A stretch of 64,000 nucleotides of DNA. Origin: Tenebrio molitor (Eukaryota; Arthropoda; Insecta; Coleoptera; Tenebrionidae). The position numbers were made by a program, and so were the translations under genes. Shown here one piece after another: positions 1-14,500 of the stretch. The notes below the pieces were generated by a model that was given only the letters and a program-made list of their open reading frames with translations, had not been told where the DNA came from and searched no databases. The stretch is from the NCBI RefSeq assembly GCF_963966145.1, contig NC_091048.1, positions 7,998,001 to 8,062,000 of the forward strand. Direction: 5' to 3'. Position 1 is the first letter of the stretch, and each line of letters starts with the position of its first letter.

Positions 1-2336
1 TATGGTTTACTAGTTATTATCAAAGATTTATGTAACAGAATATAGCTTACTCTTAAGTTGATAGGTAAGTAAAGGTTGTTATCGTTGCTGCCGAACTGAG
101 GTCTTTAAAGGAAATAAAAAACACGACAAGTCTAAATCTCATTTCTTGGAGCGAAACAGTGTCAAAATTTAAATAATCATACCGATCAAAAATTTTATAT
201 CTGTATAAATCGTGTATAAATATAATCTTTTTCAGATAAAATAGGAAGTAAAAGTTTTATGTTCGCGTTTTAGATAGGTATATTTCATATCTCTTTTAAG
301 CTGATAGATTACAGAAATATTATTTTCTTTTATTGTTTTATTATCAGAAAAAAATGTGTTTGTCAAACACAATTGAAATCTTGATGATGAATGAAATTAT
401 TATTAGTGAGAATTATGCTTTCCACCAAAAGAAGGATATTTAAACTTTTTAAGTTTCAATGTTGTTTAGTATTAAAATTTAAGAAATTTCACTGCTTACC
501 AATTGTACGAGATTTCTTAAGAACAACGAGTTCAAAGAAACTGTACTCACCGATTTAAAGTGTTAAATATACTAAAATAGCCATATTACATGCCCCCCCT
601 GCAAATTAATTTTACCTGTCCGACTGTTTAAAAAATGAGGTTAAGTGTCACACAACACACCTGTTTCGTTTTTGTTGGACCAGCCTGTATAAACTTCTGC
701 CTTTGGTTTTAAAGGTGGAGTATAAATTAGTCTTCTTTCTTTTATTTTAAAGAGCCTTTATCCTTACCAACGGAATGATAGCAAATTCTCTATGGTTTAG
801 AATTTAATTCTGAATTACTTTCTTTGGGCACTTTTAACGAGAAATTTATTACAGACAAATTGTCTTAATTAGTTTTTCCTTCTTTGAAAAACGAGAAGAG
901 GGAGGTCGTTCTTAACAAGCAGAGTTGTCGATAAAATTAGGTTACGAATTGTAATACGTACATAACAAAAATTGAAGGACAAATTTTTAAGATAAGAAAA
1001 AAATAGTCTAATTGTCTTTTAGAATTGGAATGGAAAAGCACCTGGGGTGAAATATTTCCGTTTTATCAAGTATAATTTCTTATCGAAAAGCCACGAGAAT
1101 ATTGTAATATTTGTTTGAAATTGCTAATTTCGACGAATCCATCTGCAAATAATGATACTTCACACAAAGTTATTTTTTAGTTCTGCTTCTGACTTTCCTG
1201 GGCCTTGTAGACATATTGCGAAAACGGCATTAAGGTTTGAGAGGAACTCGGTCGGAATACCACAACACACAGTCTTGTGTGAAAGACGTAATGGATACAC
1301 GATGGAATAATTTTCGTCATTCTCGAGAAACTTGAAGTAAAGTTTGCGGATGTTTGTCAGATGCTTGCGAAGAGACACCTCGAGAAATTGCCCTATCTCA
1401 TTAATGCCATACTAAGGGTATATAAACGAGTATATAAAATGCAGAGATAAGGTTACCCATTATTAAATAAGCCCTTTATTTATAATTAGGCTTTATGAAA
1501 TTACCAAATTACATTAAGGGCATAATTCAAATGGAACGGCTGATACATACAAATAAAAAACTTATTATGGGGAATTTATTTACAACATTAAAATTCGAGT
1601 ATAATAATAATCTTAGTGCTAGTCTTACATTTACAAAATAATAGTCTTTTTTGCATTGTATTTACAGAACATATACAAGAATCAAATCGATAAAATTTCT
1701 CTACAAACCGGCATTTATATCATCTTGTGAGATCACTTGAAATAAAATTAAAAACGTTTGAGCTTTACAATTTTGAAAACAGAATTGCTCGAGTAAATAT
1801 AAAAAACATTGCAACTTGACAACACAAGAGAAACACAAATACAAAATATGACAGACTTTATCACTTTTCTTTGGCACGTTTTCTCTTTACAAAATAAATA
1901 TGATCCATAAAAAAATAATAAGCACTTTAAAAAGTGGCAAATCCGCTTATTTACCAGTCTTTAAGGCACAAATCGACGAAAAGTGATAACATCTGTAATA
2001 CTCACAAATCAAAACAATACAATAACATTACACAACAAATACTTATTGCAATCATAATCACATTTTATTTAAAAAACTCGTCTCTCTTTTAAGTTTGTTA
2101 GTCCACATTTGGCTTTCGAATGGCAAAATTTGTGACACAATAATGGCAGTTAAAAACGGTCCACGTACACACACACAAACATTAAAAACACTAATATTGT
2201 GAAGAATAATAACGTGATTTCAGGTACTCAAGAAGATAATTACTTTCGAAACCATAAAAGTAGGGGATTTACTCTTGCAGACACGCGGAAGCACAAAAAA
2301 AAAACGTTTGTCAAATCGGTCAACGGAAAACAACAC
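1..2336. other. Region downstream of the echinoid stop codon (3' UTR plus flank)
   Basis: AT-rich DNA with no convincing coding sequence on either strand. The part nearest 2336 is expected to be the echinoid 3' UTR. Minus-strand AATAAA hexamers occur, for example at 2064..2069 about 270 bases after the stop, but AT-rich sequence gives many such hits and I cannot choose the real cleavage site. Short open frames here look like chance. Confidence 0.5.
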
Positions 2337-2503
2337 TTAGACGATTATTTCTCGGATTACTCTTCTTGTCCGCGAATTTGGAGTTGAATATCCACTTTCT
2401 AAACTTTCTTCGTAACTTAGTGACATGTGTTGGGGCGGCTTCTCGTCCTCCATTTGCTCCAAATACGGATCCGGAAGGCCGCTAACGTCGTGGTACGGAG
2501 AGT
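2337..2503 (-). CDS. ed: echinoid, terminal coding exon with C-terminal EIIV PDZ ligand
   Basis: The acceptor is TTTTTTTTGCAG just upstream of 2503. The exon supplies two bases of a split codon, then about 54 residues, then TAA at 2337..2339. The tail is acidic and Ser/Tyr-rich, followed by a basic stretch (RTRRVIR), and ends in EIIV. EIIV is the known C-terminus of Drosophila Echinoid, where it binds PDZ domains of Bazooka and Canoe at adherens junctions. The join to the 8899..9684 exon is phase 1 and rebuilds an Asp codon. This terminus is the best evidence for ed itself rather than another Ig-family adhesion protein. Confidence 0.92.
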
Positions 2504-5500
2504 CTGCAAAAAAAACGTCAAATTTCATTTCAAGTCGGAAAAAATAAAACCGTTACTTAATTACGGAATGCAAATAGTCAAAGAGATTTTACAAATGGAG
2601 AAGAGCAACAGCTTCCGAGAAAAATCACTTCAAACAGATTGTTTCACGACTATTTTAAATATCCCAACAGAGCGGGAATATTGTTTGGATTCCGTTTCAA
2701 AACTGTTTGGTAGGAAAACAGAAAATTTAAAATAACATTTCTCGACTAGTTAAAACCGCATGTACAAATGTTATTCTAACTAATTTTAAAGTAATCAAGA
2801 GGTTTGAATAGAGATAATCGTCTTTGTTGTTCAATAAATGTTTCAGACATCTCAAGATACAACGGACAAAGACGAGATAAAATGTTCCGGCTAATAAGAG
2901 CCGGTGCTAATCACCACTTGCACTTCTTTCCAATTTAATTTCATCTGAACGGTCTTTTTTTAAGGAAAATATCGCTTCCGCTGAAAAATTCCACATTCAG
3001 AATCAGCGTGGGCTGAGACAAAATACTTTCTTACTTTAATATTTATGAAAAAAATTTGAACAATATATGTTTTGCATGCTTCACCATTTCTACATATTTG
3101 GTTTATTCAAGTTACAATGTAGCTTGTTTCAGTGTAAAGTTTAATGATGTTTAAACACAACTCAAAGACACCAGTTTTCAATTAAGGATTGTTAATTAGC
3201 TTTTGTGTTGGTAAGAGCCTCAAGAAATGATCTCTTACGTCTACAGCAGATGTTTCTCATTGTCATAAAGCTTTTTTCATTTTCTGCTGGAAGTTTCCTA
3301 AATAAAGATTGGATAAAATCCCATAGTTCGACTTAGAAAATTATTTTGTCCTCATTCTTTACATGTTTCAGTAATAGTTTAATGGTGTGATTGATACAAT
3401 ACTAGACTACGTCCACTGATAGAATGCAGTTTTTTAAATATCCTTAGATAACAAAATCCCCAAACCATAACATTGAAATATTAACAAAGTATCATAGATT
3501 GTGTTGGTAATATCTTGAAAGATTCCCGCCACTAATTTTCATTGGTTGTTATGAAACCCACGCGAAAAATAAATTATATGACATTTCAAATTTGAAACTG
3601 TCAGTGCTGTCAAGTGCGATTTTTCATCTTTAGAGCTTTGGTTTGCGTTTCTCTGGTTTTAAAAATTCTTAATTTTGATCGTGTTGCTGTTTTGATCTGT
3701 TCCGTTGCGATTTTTTGTTGATTTTTTTGAATTTGTGAAGTGAGTGCGTGCCTCAAGAATCTAGCATAATGAACACTTTAAGTGACATTACAACCATCGA
3801 AAATGATACCGAGGTAATTTTTATTCATGCATTAAATATTAATCTCGTTTGTGTTTAGCCATTTCCGAAAAAAGCTGGATATTTTAATTTCATTAGCCAG
3901 CTTTTCTCGGAAATTCGAAAATGTATTGTGGGTTGCAATTCCGTCAGGGACATTATCACTCGTGAAATACCCTGTATTAATAAAACCTAATATATTACTC
4001 CTACTATACTGAAGTTTTCTTTCATCTTTCTTAAGTGCAAACATGCAGAACAGTAATAAAACATCACGTGTAAACATACTCTTTCCATTTTTTTAAATTT
4101 CGGGCCGGATCTATTTGTTGTAGCGTAGAGTGAACTTTTTTAGTAACATTTATGTCAGGCAATCTATGAGTGGACAGAGTTTACTATCCCACCTCCACCC
4201 GGCGGCACGGCAATTTTGCCGGAGTACATACACTATTACGGATATTACTATCAAGTAATAGTGCAGTGCTTATCAACATAATTACCGGCGTCTCGCCTCC
4301 GCATTTTGACTTTGTTGTTATTATGTTCTGTGTCAATGTTAAGGAACTTCCTCACGATGTGACATGAGTATAATAATATACCTTTTTGAATTTCAACTAC
4401 CAACGTTATCTAAATCCAGAATTTTTAAATTTTTAAAAAGAGATTGCGGTACTATTCCCGTTGCTGAAATGACAAGTGGTAAAATCGAATTTTTTTCTAA
4501 ACACCAAAGATTTCTCATAGCAACGGAGAGCTCTAAATATTTATTAATTTTTGTATTATATGTCTGTGTTATATTATGTGAATTTGGAACAGCTATATCT
4601 AAAAGATATGCTTGCTTTTGTTGTTTATTTAAAATTATAATGTCTGGTCTGTTATGCTTAATATGGATGTCCGTTAAAATTGTTCTATCAAAATATAACT
4701 TGTAACTGTCATTTTCCAAACAACTTTCTGGTGTATAACTATAATGTGGTTGTGTATTCTTTAATAAATTGAATTTAACAGCTAAATTCATGTGTATAAT
4801 TTTAGCGAATATATCGTGACGTTTTTTATATTCGCTTTGAGCCAAAACGGTGCAAGAAGAAATGATGTGTTCAATTGTTTCCCCTTCAGTTCCGCAAATC
4901 CTACATTTATCAATTATCGATTGTAAACCGCATATGTGTTTTTTATAATTTCAATTATTTAATAATAATTTCAATAATTTACGATTATTATTATTATTAA
5001 ATAATGGGTAGTATTTATTTGAGTGATAATGAGCCTGACGGAATTGAAAATGCAACCCACAATACATTTGCAAAGTACTTTGACTTCTTCGTAAATGTCA
5101 GTTGTGACAAATAAAATTATTGGAAGCAAAACCATCATGGATTCATAATTTCATTTTAAAAGAATGCGATATTTAAAATAGCAACGATAACTTTGGAAAT
5201 GTATTGTAGATTGCATTTTCAATTTCTTTGGCTCATTATCACTCGTGAAATACCCTGTACATATAATAAAGCTTACTAAGTTTAAACTTATTTATGGTGT
5301 TCATACGACGTTCAAATATTAAGGAGAATCTGTCTAAAGCACCTTTATTAACATTGCAATGAAAACATGTAGCCTACTATGTTTCAGTGTAATCACCGCC
5401 GACTATAATACATTTGTGCGAACATTCTGGAAGCTCGTGGATATCACTTTCAAGAAAGATCTTTGATTGTTCACGTAATATACCTACAGGTTTAAACTTA

Positions 5501-8500
5501 CCAAGCTGTAATATGTGAAAACGGTTGTTTATGTAAGAGAAAACAGTGCAGGACTTTATTGCAGGCAATATCTTAATTTATACAGATTGTCCCACAATTG
5601 GGGGAACATCTCGACAGTACATTGTTCAGTGAAGATAAGAGAATATTAGGGAAATGGTAAAAAATCCACCTCTTTCGTACTTTCCGAAAGTAAATTTGGC
5701 AAGATATTGGATTTATTTCAATACTGTACGAGTGTTCGATACCGATTTTTAAAGAACAATAAAGCAAAATTATTATCTTAATGTTAGTAGCAAAGTCGGT
5801 AATGAAAGACAGAGATTTGTTGTTGAAAAATCAATAAAATGCAAAAATGTAAAGTAATTGTTCAAAATTTTGTTCATGCAGAGCTCTGTAAATCTGAACG
5901 CTTCTAACAATATTAATTTGTACTCTTTCGAGGATTTCCCTGTCTATAGAACAAATGGTTTTGAAATATTTTGTTTTTGTAATTTGTCTCCATTTTGATT
6001 CTCTAATAAACATATTAACGAACGCGACGTCATCATCTGGGATGTCCTTATAGCCATTATTTTACAGAACATTTTACGAAAATTTTTACGTTGGCAAAGC
6101 TTGATCCGTCATGAGTGTCAATTTAAATTACAAAATGTGCAAAGAATTACTTATCAGGATTTATCAGGCAAGGTATTTTTGGCAATTTCACGTATTTCAG
6201 CGGGCGTACTATGGCGAGCATGGAATTTCGGACAGCAATTTAAATGTCATTTAAAAAACCCAATGTAGTCTAAGCTTTACTGTCATAAATGTCATATGTA
6301 ATTAATTTTGACTGAACTTCAAAATAAACTGTCACAATTATTATGCACAATTATTTTAAGTACATTTTAATTACTGATTTCCAAAGTCCACATCTAAGCA
6401 CTAGCAACTTCTCAGGATTGGTGAATGCAATTTGTCAAAATGATATGTGACAATAGTGGATATTAAAATGAGGTTATTAATACGTCTAGCACCTAAAGCC
6501 TGTTTCACATCTTATATCAGTCAAATTTCAAGTCTGCCCGAAATTCCATGCTCGCAATAGTACATGAAAGATTATCTTCCATATTCGTGTTTTGTGACAG
6601 AATTTGGATAAAACAAAAAGCGACTTTGAAGACTTGATCAAATTTTCACTTTTAAAATTAAGACATTACCAACCGCCACAAAAATCCCTAAATCGAGGAA
6701 AGTAAACATTTTTGTGTAAAAACGGCTTAAAAGGGCAAATTACAAAAAATAGTACCTATAAAAAAACTCGTTTCATAAGACCTTGAAGCACTCATTCTTT
6801 AAAATACCTAACTCGTGGCTACGCCACTCGTTTTTTAATCTTGAATTCGTGCTTCAAGACTGGTCTTATGAAACTTGTCTTTTAATATACCGAGCGATCA
6901 TTTAAAAAATAAATTGAGTTTGCTTTGGAGCCTATGCTATAGCATGGGTTGCCATAGGTAACACGCCAACTCGATTTATTTTTTAATTGATCGCACCGTA
7001 CTATTATTAATCCCGATAGAATAAGTACACTCATTATTGCTTCGCTTCATATTTCTCTCATTCTTGGGTTCTGTCTTCTAAAAACAATACTGCTGTGACA
7101 TCTTAACGAGTATCTGTCACGACAAAATCTTGCAGTAGAAATAACATTGTTTCTATATTTTCCCAGGGACATATGCATATCCGCATAATCATTGTTTGAC
7201 AGCAAATTAATGTAAAGTAAAGAAAAAAAGAACCCAGAAGGAAGTTTGAATCATGCGGAAAAACTTAACAGACAACGGAAATTACGATAAATCTTGAAAT
7301 TTATGCGACAATATTGACCGCAAGGTTTTTTTTTTTTGACGATCACAGTGATATTAGGAGCAATTTTGATTGTTTATGTTAAGATAATTTATTGATGACT
7401 TTGGATGTAATGTTATCATACTTATATTCTTTCACGTAAAACATACACAAAGTTATTTCTTATCAATATTATCAATAATTGCAAACCAGATTTTTTGAAA
7501 TTGTTATGTTAGCCTACAGAAAACAAATCGTCAAAATCTTTTTTCGATCAAAAAGTACTATAAACTGGATATAAAATGTTGCCCTTAGCAACCCTACGTT
7601 GCAAGGGTCAAGGGTCAATTTAATTTTTTTAAATAGCAACATACAGTTTTTTTTTGGTACAGTTAGATTCATTATGCTTTTCTGAGTTCAAAAACACACA
7701 AAAATAGCACACCCTGTATATTTAAATGTTACGACAAATAAAGTTTATTTTCAAAATAAATTTTTATTTTTTGTGTTTCCACGGCTACAAGTAATTCATG
7801 GCCTGTTACGAATAAAGTTCTACTTATTCCTAATAATTTGTAATTGACATTTATTTATTTCTTATGTTTTCAATATACAGGTGTGCTATATTTTTGAACT
7901 GAGAAACCATAATGAATCTAACTGTACCAAAAAAATTAGATGTTGCCATTTAAAAAAATTAACTTGACCCTTGCAAGGTAGGGTTGCTAAGGGCAATATT
8001 TTATATCCAGTTTATACCGTGTGAACAACAATTACTGATTGAGTTGGCAATAAATTCTGGCGACTTTTATGTCATGTTCCAACGAGAAAACCATTTTATT
8101 AATAAAAGAATACAAAAACCAAGACGTTTAAATATGAAATGTATACCAGCTGTCAATAGTGTTAATAAAGCAAACCGAAATAGGTACAATTCAGTCTTGA
8201 AAATTTCATGTAATTTTTTTTATTGTCAACAGAAACAGTTATTGTTGCTCACCCTGTAGTACTTTTAGAACCCTTTAATTTGATGTACCGCTCGTTGAAA
8301 TTGCATTTCAAATAAACAAGATATAAGCTGGTGCGTTTTTTTTGTGATCACTCTGTAGATATTTCACAATAACTATTTCAGTTATACGACAAACAGGTAA
8401 GAAAGATTTAACAAAATCTCATTTTCGACATTTCACATACATACATAAATAAAGAAGAAAATTCGTAATTTCAGTGATTTTGTGAATATCGTGAATTAGT

Positions 8501-11500
8501 CCTTCGACAAAAGGATTTCAATCTTGCTGCAGACTCTTCTTCAAGAAATGCATTTTCTTGCACACATTTTCTCTCGCATTTAATTAAATTAATTTAAGTG
8601 TTGTGAGCTGTGCTCGCGGGATCCATCAAAAAATGTTCGACTTGTAGCTCAACCGTGCCGTGCACTTCAATCATCCGCCACTCCGCCGCTTTTAATTATG
8701 AAAAAGCGCGCTTTGAAGATTTAAAAACCTCTTTTGCGGTTACGGTCCCGCTCGGGTCATATACAATAGATACGCTGTACAATAAGTATATACGAAGGCA
8801 ATTTTTCCAAGATGTCTGTTCAATTATTAATGTAACAACAAAGCCGGTTATGGTTTATGGGGATGATGAGGACGCCACTAAAGCCTCTTTATACTCACCA
8901 ATATGTTGGTCGATCCTCTTCTTGGGCTTGTGCACGGCAGCGTACGGATCGCTGCAATAATCTTGCCTGGACGGATTGTTGCTGTTCCTCATGTAGTCGT
9001 CGCCGTGATTACTTTGCGTCGTTATGTGCGGATAGGGGGCATAATCGTCGACCGCCCCGTAACCTCCATGGGTTATGGGATCATATCCGTACGAGTTCTG
9101 CCTATCAACATTGATATGATGGGGTTGGAGTTGATTGGTCGAGTTGGTCGACGCCGCAGCCATTTTCATCTGCCACAACGAGTCCTGGGAATTAACGCTG
9201 CCGCCGTTATTAGAATTCGAATAACTGTTCTCCAAGTAGCCCATATTAGCCCCTGAAACAGACACGTCACTCCGGCTTTCCCACACCGCCGTCGCTGCCA
9301 ACTCACAGTCGTTATTGGTGATGTTCTGTCGACCCTGGATGTCGGGATTGGCCACGTGATAACCGTAACCGTTCTGCGTCGCGTAGACATTCTTCTGGTC
9401 CTCCATGGCCAACGCCAAGTCCAGGGAATGTTCCAAGGCTTTGTTCTCCATCCCGGTGGAGGGGTAGTACGGGGGCGGCGCCTGGTTCTGCTGCGGGATT
9501 ATCGTGGGCCTCACCGAGTCCATCTCGTAGTCTTTCGCCTGCGACTTCTTCGACTGGTTCCTCTTGCACCTGCAGAAGATCAAGAGGAGACCCACGAACA
9601 AGACGAAGACGATGCAGGAGACGATGATGGCGATCAGGGTCGGTGTGGCGAGAGCCGAGGCTTCCCGGATGTAAGATGATCCCACTGCAATAGGATTTGC
9701 GTTAAAAAATTCAAGATAACATTTCTGCGGCAGTTAAGTACAAGATTTAATCCCTCGCGACGGAGCGAAAGGGAACAAATGAGGGAATTTCGTCCAATAA
9801 ACAATAACGAAACAAAGAGATCCGGGAGGAGTTAGAGCGATCCGGACCAGGTAGCGGAAAGCTCCTGAAAAAACAATGCAGACGGATTGGAAGTTTCAAG
9901 CTTGAGAGCAAGCTTTTCAATGGGAACGAGATTTGAATCGGCGTTTTCAAAATTTGAATTGTCGATGTTACTAAGAACTGGTGGTGAAGAAGTGAGCAAT
10001 AAAACTAAAGCGTGATCGGAGGAAATCCGAATTTGTTATTCATCCCGAACGTACGAGTATATACAGAGTGATGACGGTCCCTTGGCGACGACAAATCGCC
10101 GCCGCCGCCGCGGTCACAACAAAAACGCTTTCCGGAACGTTAAGCTGTTAAAAGAGTGAACGCGTCGGCTAGAAATTTCATAAAAATTCTTTTGAAGATT
10201 TTTCGAATGTAAATCCGGACAAATTAATTCAGGAATTTTGACAGCGGCACTCGTGCTTTCCTGCGAGCTCTACTAGCTTGACGCGCATTTGTTATTTCGG
10301 ACGAAGAGAACGATTATAATGAAAGGGTGGAGAATCTAATTAACTCGGTACAAATATAATGATGTAAATACACCCCTCCTCCGGCCATGAAAGAGAATGA
10401 TTAGAGAGTTAGACATCGCGTTTAAGAAATATAAGAACTTAATTACTTTTCCCGGACGTTAATTACACGAATTACATGTCACGAATACGTAAATTCCGAG
10501 AAATATATTTGTCTGGACGATGTATACAAGCTGGATTTAATAATTCAGGCCGAGACTACGTTTATTGCGAGAGGGTAGTCGGAAAAGTGTGACGTGAAAT
10601 GTTCGTGAAAAAAATATCGAAATTTCAAATCTGGACATTTTTGAAGGGGGAGAAAGAGATAATGGAAAGGTGACCAACCACTTGTTTCGGTCAAGGTCAG
10701 GTCAAATGAATTAGAAAAACTTGTGTCAATTGTCTTGTAACTGGTCTTTGCCGAACTTAACTAGAATAAGAAATCAATTAAAGGAATGAACAGAAATAAA
10801 AAGACTCCGGTGAAAGATAGAAGCATTGTTGAAGGTATTATAACATCAGAAACGAACAAAAAGACTGTTAGAAGACACTGACGACGAATTTCAAAATGTG
10901 CGAGTATACACGGTGATTTTGAAAGTTGTGCAGATATTTTAATCACGAGCTACTGGCTTCATGTAGAACTCGGAAAAAATGTTTAGAAAATTCTATGTCA
11001 AAAAATAAAATGACACTTATTTTTTGGGCTACAATTTTTTTTAATTGCTTTTAGTCTTCTACGTTGTCAAACAACCTCGTAGGTAAAATTTCGGCACATT
11101 TTAAAAATACACCCTGTATATCATATTTTATAAAACGTACACTAATGCGGTTTCCTTGTTTTAAAGCATATTTCCTATAGGTTACTTCGCATTGGCGTAC
11201 ATTTTATAAAACATGATATACAAGTGTGTATTTTTAAAATGTGCCGAAATTTTACCTACAAAGTTGTAGAACAACGTAGAAAACTAAAAGGAATTTAAAA
11301 AAATTGTAGCCCAAAAAATAAATGTCATTTTATTTTTTGACATAGAATTTTTTAAATATTTTTTCCGAGTTCTACATGAAGCCAGTAGCTCGTGATTAAA
11401 GTATAAACCATTCACGATTATTTCAAATTCGGACTATCTATGAAAATCTGACATTTTAGTTGGCAGTATTGTGATTTGTCTTAATAAATCTATTTTAGGT

Positions 11501-14500
11501 TATAATTCAACCGAACACTGCTCCCAAGTTGTAACATTTTTTAAATAATTGAACGCATTAGGAACAATAATCGTAAAATTGTAATTGAAATGAAACATAC
11601 ATATTTGTAGGGCAGTTCTGGGTAAATTCTAATTAACTAAATTAATGACGGAATTGACAACAATGCGAATATTTAAAAAAGAAACGTCATATCACAGGAC
11701 CTCACGCCAATCTAACGAAAAAATATCGCGGCCTCCTTCGTGTTTAAAATAGTCGTGAACGGCATATATCTGCACCACTTTCAAAATCACCCTGTATAGG
11801 GTGACTTTAAAAGTTGTGCAGATATTTTAACCAGTGGCAGAACTTCACAATAGGTAACGATTGAGCCAATCATGCCTTATACAAATGTTGACATTTTTCG
11901 AGAAAAAGGGGCAAAAAGTTTTTCACAAAAATGTTTGGGATCCACTGAATTTTATGAAAAAACGGATTTAAAAAAATCATAGTAGACTTTTTTGTTGTCA
12001 TTTCCTTCAAAATTAAGTCACTCTGATAAGAACATCAATCTTGACCTCAATTTAAATCACAAATGGCTGTCACCAACCTGGAGAAAACCGATATGGTTTT
12101 GATCTATGACTGAATAAAACAGATCGAAAGATTTTAATTTGCTAGATTCCGCCTAATACAACATAACGGGTGTTCAAATGAAAAGTTCATCAAGTTGGCT
12201 ATGAATTTTTGATGAAAAAATGTACAGCGAAAAAGGGAGATGGGATGATTTCTTCTTTGACTTCTGTGGAATTATAATAAATCAACAACAACGTATACCA
12301 TGCGATCAACAATTATTTAGATCAAAGAAGCCTTTGAGATTTTGGACGTATATCTCTGGCTCTGGAAATGTATGGAAGTATTTTTGGTTGCATATTCCTG
12401 TTTCAATTTCAATTTGGAAAACGTAAAAAGGGGGTCATATTTTTAATGTCAATAGAATTATTATTGACTGTACAAATTATTATTGGTATTCAGTACCTTC
12501 TGAAGAGCAAATTCGGTACCAAAAATGACAAATTGAATTTTTCCTGAATTTTCAAATAGAATCCAGCACTAAAAAATATCACCTTCGTATTTACGAATTA
12601 ATTGTGGTCATTTTACTTCCCGAATTGGGTGAGATTTGACGTGTCTGGTATTAGAGGGAATAACCACACCCTTGACGTAGTAAATTATAAATACTTGTTA
12701 CTTACACTCTGCCTCCACGAAGTCACCGCAGTGCTCCTTCCTGGTCCTCAGACACAACTTAACCCTCACCCTCGGCGTGTAATTATCGTTAACTCCGATC
12801 GGTTCGTCCACCAAGGAGCGACCTGCACCCTTGTAACTCCGACTCATCTGGTCCAAATTGGCTTCTTTGTAGGTGGGCGCGATCCCCGAGACTTGCAACG
12901 GAATTGTCTCGACAGTCTGCCAAATCGGAATCGGATGACTGTCACTGCTGATTGTCTCGATGACCGCCACTAAAGGCAAGCATGTGACAGGAAGGTTGAT
13001 GGAAAGAGTGTGCGAGGCCGGGTCGTAAGCCACCCTCTGCGGCAGCGGTATTCTGTCCACTCTGGTGGTGAGTCGGATTTCTTGCGAGTGTTCGCTGTTG
13101 CCTTTAGTGTTGAGAGCCTTCACTTTAAACAAATAGGTCTGGTGTTGGTCCAAATGGGAGACGTTGCACGGGACATTCTGCTGGCAATCCACCTCCGACC
13201 AATCGGTGGATTTGGAGACGGTGCCGCACCCCTCGATCATGACGTCCTCGTCGCTCGGCACTTTTTTGTACGAGACGAAGTACTTCGTGTTGGATATGCC
13301 GCCGTTAAAGCCCGGCTCCCAATCGAGAGTCACGTAGTTCGGACCGCTGTGTGACGAGACCAATTTCGTCGGTTTTTCCGGAGGCCCTTTCGGCTGCAGC
13401 CGGATCTTGGTCTCGATCTTGCCCAGATTGTTGACGATCTGACAATTGTAATCGCCGTAATCGGATTTCTTGATGTCGGAGATGCGCAAGATACTCGTGA
13501 ACGTGTCCTCTTCCATGCTGGTGTGAATGACGTAATGACCCTCCGACGATGATTGAAGAGGTGCGGGATGCGAGCCGTAAAACCATTTGAACTCGGGCTT
13601 GGGGTAGGCGAGGACCTTGCACACGACTTCGGCCGTTTCGGAGATGTCGTAGGCGACTTTGTTGTATTGATGGAGGACGATCGGCTCATCTGGAACGAAA
13701 TTTATCGGTGCTGAAAATGCGCTTCGCCAAAGAAAAAGGAAATGTATGCGACCCGCACTCGGAAGTGTTCAAAGCGCCGCCGTATTGTTCGCATGTACTG
13801 TTCACGCTGATCCATCAATTTTACCCTGTTAAGTCCGATTCTGTTGTGTTTATTTTTGCAGTTATCGTTTGTGTCAAAGTCAAAGTTTTCCACTCGACTT
13901 TTAGCGACGCCCTTTTAAACTTGTTAAATTCTTCGGTCCTCATAAAATAAAGTTCGACACTTATTTTCCTAAGTATCAATCGTTCGGGAACAGAGAATCG
14001 AAATGGAGTGGCGTAGATGAGAAAAAGCGAAAAAAGAAAAATGATCCCGAATGTTTTTAACAATTTCAATAAGTCAGTGAGTGTTTTCGGGGAACTTAAT
14101 AAAATATGGAGTTTTTTAGGTCGGGGCTATTGCAGAAGCTGTGCGAAAAGAAAGAGGTTCGACATAAAATGGCTGCGTTGCCATTATTTCCAAAAACAAT
14201 TCGATTCAACTTTCATACAGTCGACAGAACATTATTTTTGTACATCGAAAGGTAATTTTTTTTGGATTTATCTTCAAATTGATACCGCACCACGGATTAC
14301 AGATCAGTTGTTTAAATCTAACCTCACTTTTTGCGTTGTTTTTGTTTGTGTTTTTCTTTGCAGATTGACGAGAGTTGCGTTCAACACTTCAACGCCAACT
14401 TTGAGGATAAATTTAAAAGAACACTCGATATAAATCATAAAAGACTTTTGAGCTTTGAAAGAAAGCACTCAATATTGTAGTTGGCAAATTTCATAGACGA

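Larger units (their letters stand above)
2504..8898 (-). other. echinoid intron (6.4 kb) rich in old mobile-element remains
   Basis: Donor CATATTG/GTGAGT at 8898, acceptor TTTTTTTTGCAG at 2504. It holds a non-LTR retrotransposon 3' fragment (4250..4935), two copies of palindromic repeat family A, two hairpins (6760..6999) and a foldback element (7555..8020). The remainder, about 2510..3860 and 5270..6750, shows no gene I can support. Confidence 0.8.
9685..12705 (-). other. echinoid intron (3.0 kb)
   Basis: Bounded by donor T/GTAAGT (12705) and acceptor TTGCAG (9685). It contains a long inverted repeat at 10918..11405 and a head-to-head pair of element termini around 11764..11850. No further gene is visible; 12220..12426 and similar short frames have no recognisable content. 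Confidence 0.8.

Noticed and set aside
3769..4281. Apparent two-exon plus-strand gene start (ATG at 3769, donor GAG/GTAATT at 3814, acceptor at 4158, short Pro/Tyr-rich second exon).
   Set aside because: The second exon overlaps what is probably the 3' UTR of the minus-strand non-LTR fragment ending near 4251, the frame soon stops, and no family is recognisable.
8855..9690. Several overlapping plus and minus frames besides the echinoid exon.
   Set aside because: Only the frame with a membrane helix and correct splice phases is real; the others result from high GC content.
13821..14069. Minus-strand frame beginning with a signal-peptide-like sequence inside an echinoid intron.
   Set aside because: No splice signals, no domain and no cysteine pattern follow; hydrophobic starts are common by chance in T-rich DNA.
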